A stretch of DNA of 64,000 nt from Circinella minor. Taxonomy: Eukaryota > Mucoromycota > Mucoromycetes > Mucorales > Lichtheimiaceae. Location of the stretch: assembly GCA_016758965.1 (NCBI GenBank), contig JAEPRB010000086.1, forward strand, positions 1 through 64,000, written 5' to 3'. A model generated the notes under the pieces. The model was not told the origin of the DNA, searched no databases, and saw nothing but the letters and a program-made list of their open reading frames with translations. This document shows positions 34,331-47,496 of the stretch, in pieces. The position numbers and the translations under genes are program-made. Numbering within the stretch: the first letter of the stretch is position 1; the number at the start of each line of letters is the position of its first letter.

Positions 34331-34554
34331 GGCTTGGTATGTAGATGATGCTTGCTTAAAAAGTTGTATAAACCGATAAAAGCGCTAAACCATTTTAGAA
34401 CAGAACTGGAGACATAAAGGCCCTTGTGCTGCTCCGCCCTGTTCACCGTCGCCACAGCCAAAAGAGAGTAAAAAAAAAGCTGCCCTTTTTTTTTGTTCCG
34501 CTTCTTGCTTTCCTTTTTTCTTTGTTCCTTTGGTTAGCTAATAGATATAACAAA

Positions 34555-35773
34555 ATGTTGTCTGATGACGAGTATGATTATCTTTTCAAACTAGTACTCA
34601 TTGGTGATTCCGGAGTCGGTAGGTTTTTTTTTTTAATTTTTGTGATTAGCCTCTTTTTTTTTATTTATTTCTAAACTGTCTGATTTTCTCTTTTAAAAAT
34701 ATAATTAGGTAAATCAAACTTACTTTCCCGATTCACAGTAAGTATTTTATCTTTCATCTTTGTGTTTTTATGTTACTTTTCTAAATAAAATAAAGTGGAT
34801 CCTTGGTTCCTAATCATCTTATCTTATTTAGACCAATGAATTTAACTTGGAATCCAAAAGTACTATTGGTGTTGAGTTTGCTACAAAGAATATTGAAATT
34901 GGTAATTTTTTTTTTTTTTTTTTTTTTTTTTTGCTTCGTTTCAGATATATAAACTTTCTGTGATTATTTTGTTATGAGTTGCTGTTGTTTTTTTTTATTG
35001 AGTAATATGTTAACATTTGGGTGATATAATAGACAAGCATACCATCAAGGCCCAGATCTGGGATACAAGTGGCCAAGAACGTTACCGAGCTATCACTGGC
35101 GCGTAAGTTTTTTTTTATCTAATTTGTGTAATCATACAGATAATAATGATTTGCTATTTGAGATCACACAATATATATATTTAAAACTAATAATGATAAC
35201 GATGAACTCTTTTTTTTTCTTATTTTATAGTTATTATCGCGGTGCTGTCGGTGCCCTTGTTGTCTATGGTTAGTATATAGATATACATACATATATATAT
35301 ATCTTGATGTTTTATTATGCATAAATATTTACATTTTTAATTCTGTAATAGATATCACTCGTCAACAATCTTTCCAAAATGTTATGCATTGGCTTAAAGA
35401 ATTGAGAGATCACGCAAGTCAAGAAATTGTGATTATGTTAATCGGTAATAAGGTTGATTTGGCAGAAACGAGTCGAGCTGTAACCATTGATGAAGGAGGT
35501 GCATTGGCTGAACAAGAAGGATTCTTATTTATGGAAACTTCAGCTCTTGATGCAACCAATGTTGATAAAGCATTTGCAACTGTTTTTGACACTATTTATG
35601 CTAATGTGCCTAAAAAGAATAAGGAAGATGAGGGAGAAGGTGGTGTAAGTGGTCCTACAAGTGGTGAACGTATTCAATTGCGTCCACCAAGTGTTCGTAG
35701 ATTGTCACGTGGCAGTACTTCAGATGAAAAGACAAATAACAAGTCTCAATCAGGTGGTGGCTGTTGTCAATAA
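34555..35773 (+). CDS. YPT31: Rab11/Ypt31-family small GTPase
   Basis: Six exons (34555-34618, 34709-34737, 34832-34901, 35033-35102, 35231-35268, 35352-35773) give 230 residues. Motifs: P-loop GDSGVGKS (17-24), switch [15 protein letters not shown] (T of the effector loop), [13 protein letters not shown] (64-76), GNKVDL (guanine specificity), [10 protein letters not shown], and a C-terminal GGGCCQ geranylgeranylation motif. The effector loop and [14 protein letters not shown] are typical of Rab11, which directs trans-Golgi/recycling endosome vesicles to the growing tip. Two substitutions from the usual Rab11 core are visible: WDTSGQE instead of WDTAGQE, and AITGAYYRG instead of AITSAYYRG. 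Intron 3 begins with a T-run of about 28 bases after the donor. Confidence 0.93.
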
Positions 35774-38009
35774 TTAAAAAGGAATATATTATTACTATTA
35801 TTATTATTATCATCATATTTATAATAAAAAAAAAAGGGTAAAAAGACGATAAACACAAATAATATATCAGACACAACAATTCACTCTTATATACACATAT
35901 CCATATATATATAACACAATACAACATCTTTTTTTTTTTCTCTTATATAAATATTTATTATTATTACTTTATATATATATACATAACATAACATCCATTT
36001 ATGATCCTCCTACCGTTCCTCTAACCCGCTTACACAGATATTATTTCTCTCTCTCCCTCTCTATATATTTATTTTTCCTTACATATAACTTTTCTCTCTT
36101 CTAACTTATCTTTCTCTTTTCTGCCACTTATTTGTTGTAAAACCTTTTTTTTTTGTAACAATTGTTTCTTTTAAAAATTATGGATTGTAAAAAATATTTG
36201 TGTCAACCAAAACAAAACAAAAAAAGATTTATTGAATTGTCTCGTCTCTTGATATATAAACAAAATGTTGGGACAATAATGAATGACGTTGGATCACGTA
36301 TAAAACAAGTTAAAAATTATTAAAAATTGAATATAGTATTAAGTAATTTAAATTAGAACGAGAAGTTTAGCACCGAGGATAATACTAAAACTCTGAAAGG
36401 AGTAATCAAAGGAGAAAGGTTAAGAATTTAAACATCACTCGAATGTATTTTCTCTCCTCCAGTTGTATTCTTTATATAAGCGCCCTTTTTTTTAGTTTAT
36501 TATTCATCTTCTTTTCTTTTTATTTTATTCTATATTACAACAGGAGCAATATACATTCTTCCAAATTACTACGATGTAGCTAATATATATTTGCACGCAG
36601 CAGCTGTATATGTAAAAAAAAAGCATGTTTGAAATTATATCAGATTTTGAGATGATGTATAGGCTACTAAAAGTATTATCTTTGTGGCCAGTTTCTAAAC
36701 ATGACTTAATAATAACACTATACGTATTTTGCATTATATAAAATAAGTATTATATCATACTTACGTTTTATTTAATAGTATTGTATAGTAGCATTGGTGA
36801 TATATTATTTTTTGGGACCAAAAAAAAAGGCAATAAAAACAGCAATAATATATACTAATAATTATGATTAATTGTATGAATAAGGCGTAACAATCACGCA
36901 AGAAACAAGTGTTTTGGTACTAGTGTAAATATTTTATACCTTTTCAAATGGCTATATATATATATATATATACAGTACTATATTGTACACTGAAAAAAAG
37001 AAGTATCGGATCCAATTTTGAAACCTCCTTAATATAAACTTAAAAATGTTCGTTCCAAAAGAAGAGGTTAGAAATATTAATAGAATTGATATATAAGAGA
37101 GAATTGCTAATACTTATAAGTAATATTTTTGCTGATGAAACAATTTTATATAATAAAACTTGTAATCTATAATGCGTGATAATAAAAGGTACGTAAGTTA
37201 TATAAAAAGCAATAATTGACAAATATCACGGGTTTTACTGCCCATGTCTTTTAAGTGTTCTCTCACCATATACGCTAAAATAATTTAGGTGCTTCTCCTT
37301 TGTTTAAAATGATTTGATTGAGATCAGCTTTTCTATAAGCTCAATCCTTTCCCCCCCCCCTTATGCACTATACAACACTTCTATATTTTTTATATATATC
37401 TTTTAATTTTTTTTTTTTTTTACCCTTATTCTTATCCTTTTTTTCAATCCTTTTTCCCTCGTTTCTATTTTATCCTTTCTTTTCTTTTGTTTCTTTTTTC
37501 TCGTTGTTCAATTTCTGAAGTTGTTGTAGTTAATCTAATAGCTTTTATTTTTATTTTTATTTTTATCTTTTATAATTATTATTTATTATTTATCAGTCTA
37601 TGCATGGTTGAAATCCCTTGCTTCTATAATAAATTAGTAATTGTATAACAATATACTATTCTATTAATCCAACTCGTCTGATATATATATATATACGTTC
37701 TATATATCGGTATACATAATACAAAAAAAGGTACATTTATTATTTTTATCTTTCTCAATATCTCATTATAATATTAAAATAGTAATGTATATTTTTCTAA
37801 TCAATCAATCGCAAATAATAATAATAATAATAAATAATAGCTGTCTAATTCTTTTTTATTCCTTAGTCAACATAATAAAAGTACTTAATTTTCTTTTTTT
37901 CTTTCCATTCGAACGAATTTTTTTTTTTTTTACTTCAATTTATCCACACAACGGCAATATATATATAAAAAGGAAAACAACAAACAAAAAAAAAGCTTAG
38001 TATACAAAT
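35774..38009. other. 2.2-kb intergenic region
   Basis: AT-rich DNA with TA microsatellites (36955-36972, 37681-37694). The stretches 35930-36140 and 37330-37520 are C/T-rich; the latter, before the chitin synthase, is typical of a fungal promoter and leader. No gene found. Confidence 0.5.
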
Positions 38010-41000
38010 ATGGACACCTTTACAAACCGATCTCAACATCATCACAACATTACTGCAGACGATGAATTAATAGATTGTGATGGTGGAAATCAACGACTTA
38101 TAAGACAATCATCGTTTAATGGAGTATCGAGACGCCAAGGATCATTGATACGACCAGAACGAGAACGTGTCAATCCAGGGCACCGACAATATCATACAAG
38201 ATTACATGCTGCTGCCATGGAATCAGAACATCAACAGCAACACTATATTCGCCAACCTACTAATAATACAACAACAACGACCAGTAGTGGAACAGGAACA
38301 GCGACATACGTTAATCAATACCAATATCATAATGATCATGTTGTTCTAGAACAACCATCTGCAACGTTCAATCGATCTAGTCCGACACGACGTTCTGTTT
38401 TAAGACGAGATTTAATATCTAAGGAGCATGATGCACGTCATTCCATTGAAAAAGCACAGGACTTGGAAAATCATCACCATCATCATCCGCAAGGGAATGT
38501 TGATAAACCTGTAACTAATGGTTTCCCAGATATTTGGAAAGCTTATTGTTATACAATTACATGTTGCTTTCCACCGTTTTTACTAAAAGCATTCGGTAAA
38601 GTATTCATTATTCATATATATCGTACATTATTATTAGATATCAATGGGCTTCTTTTTTTTTTACTCTAAATACAAATAATATACCCCTAAAATTCGATTA
38701 TTTTACTTTTTTTTTTCTTGCTCTCTCTTTTTAACTCCTACTTTTCTCCTGGCAAAAGAGTAATACCCCCAACCAAAAGATCATTTTCTTATACTACGTA
38801 CCCGCCATATATTTTTTACATTCACAATTTTCCCTCCCCCCCCTCCCTTTGTCATAATCGCAGAAAAATTGGTGCATCATACGCACATAACGCACATAAG
38901 CATTTTTTTATACCTTCACTCTTTTCTAAAATAGTAAGCTGAGGGCATAAAAAATCATCAATACTAACTGATTATATTTTTTTTTTACTTATTATATGTT
39001 ATAGGCAAAAATGATAAGAATGCACAATTTGCATTTCGAGAAAAAATGGGTCTTGTTGGTGTTGTAGTATTCATTATGGCTTTTGTTGGTTTTTTAACTT
39101 TTGGTTTCACACAAACTGTATGTCCTCGCCCACCTTTAAGTTTCCGTGTCGATCAAGTCAATGGTGGATATGTTATTGTCCATGGTTGGGCCTATATGTT
39201 AGCTTCATGGAATAATCATCCTATTATTCCTGAATTAACAGATGAGCCTACAAATCCTGTATATCCGCCTATTGATGCAGGTGGTAAAGATGCTTCCTTT
39301 TTATTTCAAAGTGACGAAGAAGGTGTATGTACCAATATTATTACACCAAAAGTTATTTCAACACAGTCAAATAGTGATGGAATTTATTTTCCATGTCAAT
39401 TATTTGATCCAAAGACAACAAGTGGAAATATTCCTAGTAGCTCGGACTATACAAATCAAACGGGTTGTCACAAAACTCAAAAATCTCGAGATTCATTTAA
39501 ATCTATGCAAGAATATGGTCTACCAAATGGTAATGGTGGCTATGATAAGGCAGGTCGTGTTTATTATGATTGGGAAGATATTGCTGCATCTACCAATTTA
39601 GCAGTTTACAACAGGTATAACAATAATAATAGATTAAATAATGCTAATTTATTTTGTTAATCACACAAAACAAATATATACGCAGTTCAAAATATTTATA
39701 TGATAAAATAATAATAATAATGACAACGATAATTTTTTTTATATATATTAAAGCCACGTTTTGAATTTGGATCTATTACATGCTCTCCCATTGGACAAAT
39801 TTACTGTTCCTGCATCCGGTATTATTGAACAAACATTAAATAGTGCAGCGCCTTCATTAGGTGGTCAAGATCTTACACGAGTCATTGCTTCTCACCGAGA
39901 TCCTGAAACAGAATGGCGTCAAGAAGCAGCTTGTTTAATGCATATTCTTAAAGTAGGAGAAATAGATACTAAAAGTGTTGGATGTATTGCATCAGATGTC
40001 GTTCTATACCTTTCACTTGTTGTCATTCTTGGTGTAATTCTCGTCAAATTTGTACTAGCTGTTGCTTTTGGATGGTTTTTATCATGGCGACTTGGCAATT
40101 TTAAAGAAGGTCGATCCTATAAGGAACGTATGGAACGTGATGAACAAATTGAAAATTGGGCTTCAGAAATCAATCGGCCTGCAGATGGTATTAGACCTAC
40201 ACAACAAGAAAAGACATCACAACGGTATTCTGTTGCTTCTCCGGACCCTTATTATTCATCTGGAAAATCCAAACGAAAAACATTGATGCCACGTGTTTCA
40301 CGTTTCACTCAACCAGTACCAGGAACAACACATTTTAACAGTACTCCAGAACGACCTGTCAGTACTATTTGGAAAAATTCACCGAGGTAAGAGATACTAA
40401 ACTCCCACATCTTTTGTTTACTACTCTATATACTTTTCGCCCCCCCCCGATCTCCTCATTTTGTATTATTATTCGTCGTTCTTTTTCTTGGAAACATATG
40501 GAGATTCATACATAAAGTATAATCCCTCAGTCTCCTTACCACGTGCCGCAATGTTATGAAAATAATATAAGCTCACGCATATATATCTATACATCTATAT
40601 AACCCCCCTTTTTTTTACACACAGATTACTAACAGTTTTTGTTTATCCGTTTTTAAAATAATGATTAATCAACTAGTTCACGTCATCTCGGACAATCCAT
40701 GGTATTGGGAGACCAGAATGGAAGTTATGCTTCGCTACGTCGCCCAAGCGACGTTACACCAACATCACGACCATCCACCCTATCAGAATCATCTGGTATG
40801 ACCAATTCAACTGTCGCTGTATGTCCATTCCCAGTATCACGATATATCGTGCCACAGCCCAAGGCCGATTACATGCCTTTTGGATTCCAGTTAGCTCATA
40901 CCATTTGCCTTGTTACATGTTATTCTGAAGGCGTTGAAGGTTTACGAACCACATTGGATTCCATTGCAACAACTGATTATCCTAACTCGCATAAACTTAT

Positions 41001-43102
41001 TCTTGTCATTGCTGATGGTATGATTACAGGTCATGGTAATGATCTTCCCACACCTGATATTTGCGTTTCCATGATGGATAACTTTTTAGTCCCACCAGAA
41101 GAAGTCGAACCATATTCCTATGTTGCTATTGCTGATGGATCTAAACGACATAATATGGCCAAGATTTATAGTGGATTCTATAAGTACGATGATACAACTG
41201 TGGATCCATCACAACAACAACGTGTACCCATGATAACTATTTCTAAATGTGGTACACCAGAAGAAGCTAGTGATCGAAAACCTGGTAACCGTGGTAAACG
41301 TGATTCGCAAGTCATTTTAATGTCATTTTTGCAAAAGGTCATGTTTGACGAACGTATGACAATGTTGGAGTATGAATTCTTTAATAATATTTGGCGTATT
41401 GCGGGTGTCAGTGCAGATAAATATGAAATTGTTCTCATGGTAGATGCAGATACCAAAGTTTACCCAGATGCATTATCAAGATTGATTAGTTGTATGGTTA
41501 ACGATGAAGAAGTAGCAGGGCTATGCGGTGAAACGAAAATTGGTAACAAAACTGATAGTTGGGTTTCTATGATTCAAGGTAACAAAATAAAAACAAGACA
41601 AAAATAGTATTTTTCCCCCACTTTCAGAAACCCAATAAGAAAACATACTGATCTGTTGATTACATATACTTTTATTATTATTATTAGTATTTGAATATTA
41701 TATTTCACATCATCAAAGTAAGGCCTTCGAATCAATATTTGGCAATGTTACCTGTTTACCTGGTTGTTTCTGTATGTACCGTATTAAGGCACCCAAGGGA
41801 GCCAATGGTCATTGGGTCCCCATCCTGGCTAATCCAGATATTATTGAACACTATTCAGAAAATGTTGTTGATACGTTACACAAAAAGAATTTGCTGCTAC
41901 TGGGTGAAGATCGGTATCTTTCAACACTTATGCTTAAAACATTTCCTAATCGTAAAATGTTATTTGTCCCTCAAGCTGTATGCAAGACCGTGGTTCCAGA
42001 TTCTTTCCGTGTTCTATTATCTCAACGCCGTCGATGGATCAATTCAACTATTCATAACTTGTTTGAATTATTATTGGTTTCTGATCTATGTGGTACTTTT
42101 TGTTTTTCAATGCAATTTGTCGTCTTTATGGAACTGGTTGGGACATTGGCTTTACCTGCAGCTATTTCATTCACCATGTACTTGATTATTTTGGCTCTTT
42201 TGGGTCAACCTGCTGTTGTCTCCTTGATTTTATTGGCACTGATTCTTGGCTTACCAGCTGTCTTGATCGTTATGACCAGTCGTAAAATTGTCTATGTTGG
42301 ATGGATGTTTATTTATTTATTCAGTTTACCCATTTGGAATTTCGTGTTACCCACTTATGCTTACTGGCATTTCGATGATTTTACATGGGGAGAAACACGC
42401 AAATTAGAAGGAGCTGGTAAAGATGATTCCCACGGTGACAAAGAAGGCGAATTTGATAGTTCCAAGATTACAATGAAAAAATGGAGTGAATATGAAAAGG
42501 CTCGCAAAATACAAGAAGCACAAGAACGACAGCGTCGATTGGCAGAGCAACGGTATCATAATAGTGCTAGATTCAATTACAACTTTTCTTCATCGCTTTT
42601 AAATACACCCATCACATCATCAACAACAGCAAGATCATTATCATCTCCTCCCCCTCCTCCACAGAATTTCTTGCCACCTTTATTTCCTAGTTCTCGCAGA
42701 GAGAGTGAAGATAATTCATGGGTGGGTGACTACATGGATGATAATAATAATAATCTACCACCTTCGGCACGAACGGTTTTGCCGGATACAGCACTGACTT
42801 TGCCTCAGTACCACATAGATAATGCTGAAAGAAATGAAGATTGGAAAACGAGTGTGATTCGATCCATTGAAACCTCAGCAAAACCCTCTCCATCAGAATT
42901 GCCACTAAAACCGGATGATACCGATGGTGTCAGCAAAAGTAGTACCGAAGAGGAAAGAATTAATCGGAAAAAAGAATCGGAGGATGAAGAAAATGTAACA
43001 ATGACCCCGCATGACGACATTGACAATCACAGCTATGATGAAGATCAGAATAAGAATAATGGGCATGGCACCTTGGTAGCACCAAGAAAACCAACATCGT
43101 AA
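38010..43102 (+). CDS. CHS3: Chitin synthase, class IV-like (Chs3 family)
   Basis: Five exons (38010-38595, 39005-39614, 39754-40386, 40677-41578, 41688-43102) give 1,381 residues. The N-terminal ~175 residues are cytosolic, His/Gln-rich. Membrane segments follow (around FPPFLLKAF and [18 protein letters not shown]), an extracytosolic domain, another span ([20 protein letters not shown]), then the glycosyltransferase family 2 core: [57 protein letters not shown] (~983) and the signature QRRRWINST (~1023). Several spans follow (~1040-1150) and a long polar tail. It polymerises UDP-N-acetylglucosamine into chitin at the plasma membrane; in yeast Chs3 makes the chitin that is deacetylated to chitosan. 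The first intron (409 nt) is much longer than the others. Confidence 0.93.
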
Positions 43103-44660
43103 TTAAGTCGTAACTTGATAAAGTATAGAGATACATATAATCATACTACATCTATTACTTCTTACAATTAATACAGATTATTCATTCTACAAACAATACC
43201 AACAAGTTGCACGTTCTTTCACTTTGCACGATTAAAACAACATCTATTATTTTTATACAGCAATTAAAAGCTTCTTTTTTATTTTTGCATAGCATTATTA
43301 ACTATCATTATTTCTATTACTATATCTCTCTTCCCTTTTTCTTTTTATTTTGCAAAAAATCATTCACCTTCTCTTCTCTCTCTTTTTCTTTTAATATTTT
43401 GTTTTGCTTTGCGTAAACGTTTTTCTTTTATTATAATGATACTAACAGGAGTCAATTTGTACATGTAAAAGACACAAAAAAAATACTTTTCCTGTTGCAA
43501 TATAAACCGTGAGAGTTATTGCTAAAAATGCTTGTTACATATTGTTGCGAAAAGAACACTACTGTCAATTCTTAAAAAAATATACATGTGATAGATCCAT
43601 ATACTATATAACCACAACAAGTTCACATGTTTGAACAATATCACATAACATACTGGGTTAACATCCAGTAGAGACTTTTTTTTTTTGCAGAAGAAAAAAA
43701 GGAATGTTGTTTTTTTCTTGGTTTTTTGTGTGGGGAAGAATTATTCAAGCAGGTGGGAATTTAAACAAACAAAAAAGATTAAAAAGAAACTACTGCGTAA
43801 CTCAATTCGCAGGCTAAGATGGTACAAACTTCTTCTATTTGTTACATTTGGGGAAAAAGAAGTTGACTAATTGGTAAAAAAAAAATTGTGTAGCATATAT
43901 AAGCAACAATATGCGAGACTAGCATTTTTTGAAGCATATTACACACATAATAAAATCAAAAAATCTTTGATCATTTTTTCTTTTAAAGTTCTCATGATTT
44001 ATATATCAAACATTAAGAAAAGCATATGAATGATGACGAATTTTCGGTTTTTTTTTTTTTGCTTTAATTTATATTGCGCTACAGTTTTTATGTTTGTTTT
44101 TGATCATTTTCAACTTTACGAAAATCCTTTTATATGAATACTATAAACAGCGCAAACATAAAATTGTAGCGAACGCTTAGGAAAAAACCAAAGCGTGCGG
44201 GATGAAAATTTATTATGCTGTGCCTGAATAAAAAAACATTTTATAATTTTTGACAGGAGATCATCAATAAAATAGGTTGTTTAATGATATATAAGCATTA
44301 ACTTTTTTAAAGATAGAATGTTAACCAAGTGCTTATGATAATAACAGCGATTATCAATCGGGGATTACAGTGAAAATTACTTGCATAAACCATAGTATTA
44401 TAAGCACAAAAAAATCTCATATAGCTTCCTTTTCTACTTATTTTTTTGTGGTCTATTGGGAGGCGGTTGAAGCGCCGAATAATTTAATTGCGTAGGTTTT
44501 GGTAACACAAAATATAATTGTGAAGCGTTGCATTTAAACTGTTGTACAAATCGACCAAATCGTTTCCTCCGATCTTTTAAAAGATCGAAAAAAAATTACT
44601 CTAGCTTTTTTTCGTTGCTTGGCCCTTCTTTTGATATTAATTAATTCATCAAAGAACGAA
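43103..44660. other. 1.6-kb intergenic region
   Basis: AT-rich DNA downstream of the chitin synthase, including an inverted repeat (44046-44189) and the promoter of the first GDSL hydrolase gene. No coding signal. Confidence 0.5.
44046..44189. repeat. Inverted repeat upstream of the first GDSL hydrolase gene
   Basis: The stretch around GCGCTACAGTTTTTATGTTTG (44075-44096) is mirrored by CAAACATAAAATTGTAGCG (44153-44171). The similarity extends outward through TTGC/GCAA and GGTTTTTT/AAAAAACC. It could be a short MITE or a hairpin-forming promoter element. Confidence 0.45.
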
Positions 44661-46391
44661 ATGTTGCAAAACAAGATCATTGCTTCACTTATGGTGGCGC
44701 TTACCGCGTCCATGCAATTCACAGTAAATGCTCAACAATTTGCATCTAGTATTAGTGAATGTCCTAAATTACCAGGTCGTACTTCTCCTCCAACAAATCC
44801 TCGTGATCTTCGTCCTGATGATATCAAAGTCATTGCTGCTATGGGTGACAGGTACAGGAACAAACAGAAACTATGTTTATTTAAAAAATTAAAATAAACA
44901 AACCTCAAAATTAACATATTTGTATCAACTTGACTAATTAACTAAAATGGTATTACATAGTATTATGGCCGGTTTTGCACTTGAAGGCGTTAATGATGGT
45001 AAAGGTGGTAGTAGTATTTTGAATATATCAAGTATTACCGAATATCGTGGACAAAGTTGGGGTATTGGTGGTGATGATAATGCCATTACAATTGGAAATT
45101 TCGTCAATCACTACAACTCAAGTGTTGAAGGTCGTTCAAAAGGATCTCATCTTGCTACTATTTGTCATGGTGAGTGATTATAAGAAGCTTAATATTTTAG
45201 TATTACTACTACCAGCCCAACAAATGAGTTTATTTATATTAAAAAAAACTTGTAATACTTTTTTTTCGATAGGCGGTCTTTGTTTGGATGCGTTCCGTAA
45301 TCAGAAAAAAGATGTTCTCAATGCCGCATTATCAGGTGGTCTTGCCATGAACTTGAAGGATGAACTTGATTATCTTATTCCCCGTATGAAGAAGCTTCCT
45401 AATATTAACTTTGAAACTGATTGGAAATTAATTACTATTCAAATCGGAAGTAAGTAATGATACTAAATACCAAGTTAATGGATTCTGTGCTTGATACTAA
45501 TAACATTTTTGTCTCTTTCCCCAAAATTATCTAGGCAACGATCAATGCGCCTCATGTTTGAACCCTTTTAGCGGTGAAGTTACTGTCGATAAATACTCTG
45601 GTTACTTGGAAGCAGCTGTCGAACGTATCAAGAAGGAAATACCTCGTGTACTTGTCAATCTCGTTGGTAGCTTTAACGTCTCTGCTGTATACGATCTTAC
45701 CAAGGGACAAGAATATTGTCGACCACTTTTCAATAACCCTGATGCTATCTTAAACCGTGTTGAATGCTCCTGTTTCCTTTTTGATGACGAGGCCCGTTCG
45801 AACATGGACGTTTTGTCGAACGGTTATAATCAAGGTTTAATAAATATCTATAACAAGTACAAGGACCAAGAATCTGATACTTTTGCTGTTCGTTATACTC
45901 CTGCACAAATTGATATCTCTGGTTTCCCTCTTGAAGGCATGAGGTATTATAGAGCCATCTCTTATTACTGTTACAGTGTACGTGTATATATTTTAACTAA
46001 TTAATGTCTTTTTTAAAAATACTTTGTTAGTAACATGGACTGTTTCCATCCTGGCAAGCTTGTTCATCAATGGGTTGCAAAGGTAAAAAAAAGAGCCGAA
46101 AATTTTAAACAGTGACAATAAACAGAAACACTTTTTTTTACTGAATTATTACTGCTTCTGTATTAGATCATTTGGAACTCTCTCTTCCTTCCTCAAGCTG
46201 AAATTCCAACTTCCATGTATCAATATAAGGCAGACGAAAAGGTACAGTATAATTTCTATTTTTTTTTTGCTTGAAATACATCACTTTTAGTAAGAACAAA
46301 AGAAATAATAGAATGCTAATGATCAACAATTTTTTTTTTTTACTTTTAGGTCTATTGTCCTGCCGAAACGGATCGTTTCCGCGTCGATTAA
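44661..46391 (+). CDS. Secreted GDSL/SGNH hydrolase, phospholipase-B1-like (copy 1)
   Basis: Seven exons (44661-44851, 44961-45169, 45273-45449, 45535-45943, 46031-46082, 46167-46241, 46350-46391) give 384 residues. Signal peptide ~1-24 (ends TVNAQ). The SGNH catalytic set is visible: GDSIMAGF (Ser64, created across the exon 1/2 junction), SWGIGGDD (Gly block), IGSNDQC (Asn194) and DCFHPGKLVHQW (Asp332, His335). The LRPDDIKVIAAMGDS start and overall layout match the membrane-associated phospholipase B1 family, which removes acyl chains from phospholipids. There is no C-terminal membrane segment, so it is probably secreted. Six introns coincide exactly with those of the copy at 51871. Substrate is inferred from the family. 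Confidence 0.88.
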
Positions 46392-47118
46392 AACTAAACC
46401 CGCAAGAATTAAATACTTCTATTGTGTTATATCTATTTGTTAAATACTTTTATCTCATTTATATAATTTACTACGTACCATAATATTAATACCACTTTTT
46501 ATAGATTACCTATTTGTAATTGCTTTACTATTTTGTTACATACTGCTTCAAAATAAATTATTTATTTTAGTAAATAATAATCAATACTTGTAATAGTTTT
46601 TTTTTTCATATATACTTATTATTAGTAAAATACGTAGAATAAGTAATCTGTTTTAATCAATATCGAATCAGTTCTATAAATAACACACTCTATTCGCATT
46701 TTACTTACTATAATTGAGATGTTATTTTTTGTACATATCTAGCTCTCATTGTTTTCAGTATATAAATGATATAGCAGCATGGATATGTTAGTAGTATTAG
46801 TAGTGTGTGTAAAAATGATATAATGGATGATAAGATCATTTTATGAGCCTTGAGCCGAGTAATAACTCCTAGTCTTTGTATTTTTTTTTGTACCTGAAAA
46901 TATGTTGTTCTTCGATATGATGATTTTGTCTAATTTGTTTATCCTAAATTATAATTTGTTCCGGTACTTAATACTTGATTTTATGGTTATTTTTCCACCA
47001 ACACCTCACACAAAATTTGAAAGTCATAAGATTTATATTGAACACCAATTGGTTACTATTACCGATATAATATAGTATTGTAATATATGTGTACAAGAAA
47101 TACTTTTAACTTTTTAAT

Positions 47119-47131
47119 AATAAGAAAAGCT
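47119..47131 (+). repeat. Left 13-bp target-site duplication
   Basis: AATAAGAAAAGCT, repeated perfectly at 47484-47496 directly after the poly(A) tail of the insertion. Confidence 0.65.
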
Positions 47132-47483
47132 GGGCCTGACGCCCCTACGCAATGGTTGACCAAACTGGCACTGAACGACACAATCCTAATTTGACTCCTG
47201 CCTACTATCCATTTTTTCAATAATGAATTATCAAGGATTATTATGAACTATTACAAATTATCCCACCTCATCATGGCAAGAGCCATGATGTCAGATCTAC
47301 TTATAAAAATCTTAGTTTCAATCCCCAAAAAATATACTATAATATAATCCTTTGCTTCTACATCCCTTTCTATGTATAATTTGAGTTTGAGGCCGCAGGC
47401 GCATCACTTCATTATATTTGAACATGTGATATGGATAATAAAGATTAGGAGGCCAACCAATTTCCCATACAAAAAAAAATAAA
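47132..47483 (+). mobile_element. SINE-like retroposon with tRNA-type promoter boxes
   Basis: A 352-bp insertion framed by a perfect 13-bp direct repeat (AATAAGAAAAGCT at 47119-47131 and 47484-47496). It ends with an A-rich tail (47470-47483) immediately before the second repeat, the hallmark of target-primed reverse transcription. The head is GC-richer than its surroundings. It contains TACGCAATGGTT (47146-47157), resembling a tRNA D-arm/A box, and AATTTGACTCC (47188-47198), matching a B box (GGTTCGANTCC) at 8 of 10 defined positions. The spacing is that of a tRNA gene. No folded tRNA cloverleaf survives. An internal AATAAA lies near 47438. A retroposed short RNA of other origin is the alternative. 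Confidence 0.62.
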
Positions 47484-47496
47484 AATAAGAAAAGCT
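47484..47496 (+). repeat. Right 13-bp target-site duplication
   Basis: Perfect copy of 47119-47131 following the A-rich tail. Confidence 0.65.

Larger units (their letters stand above)
31086..34554. other. 3.5-kb gene-poor region with decayed fragments
   Basis: No intact gene. Short broken frames near 32280-32680 and 33650-33940 (for example KPKLFYILDHLIKQV and SQSIAVESNEKDISQLIL) look like remnants of coding DNA, possibly of a transposon; families not recognised. A transposon-like end is at 33342. The last ~240 nt form the Rab11 promoter and leader (TATATAAG at 34323-34330). Confidence 0.4.

Noticed and set aside
38718..38942. 74-codon frame inside the chitin synthase first intron
   Set aside because: Low complexity, no homology sensed, and clean splice sites remove it to join two conserved protein segments.
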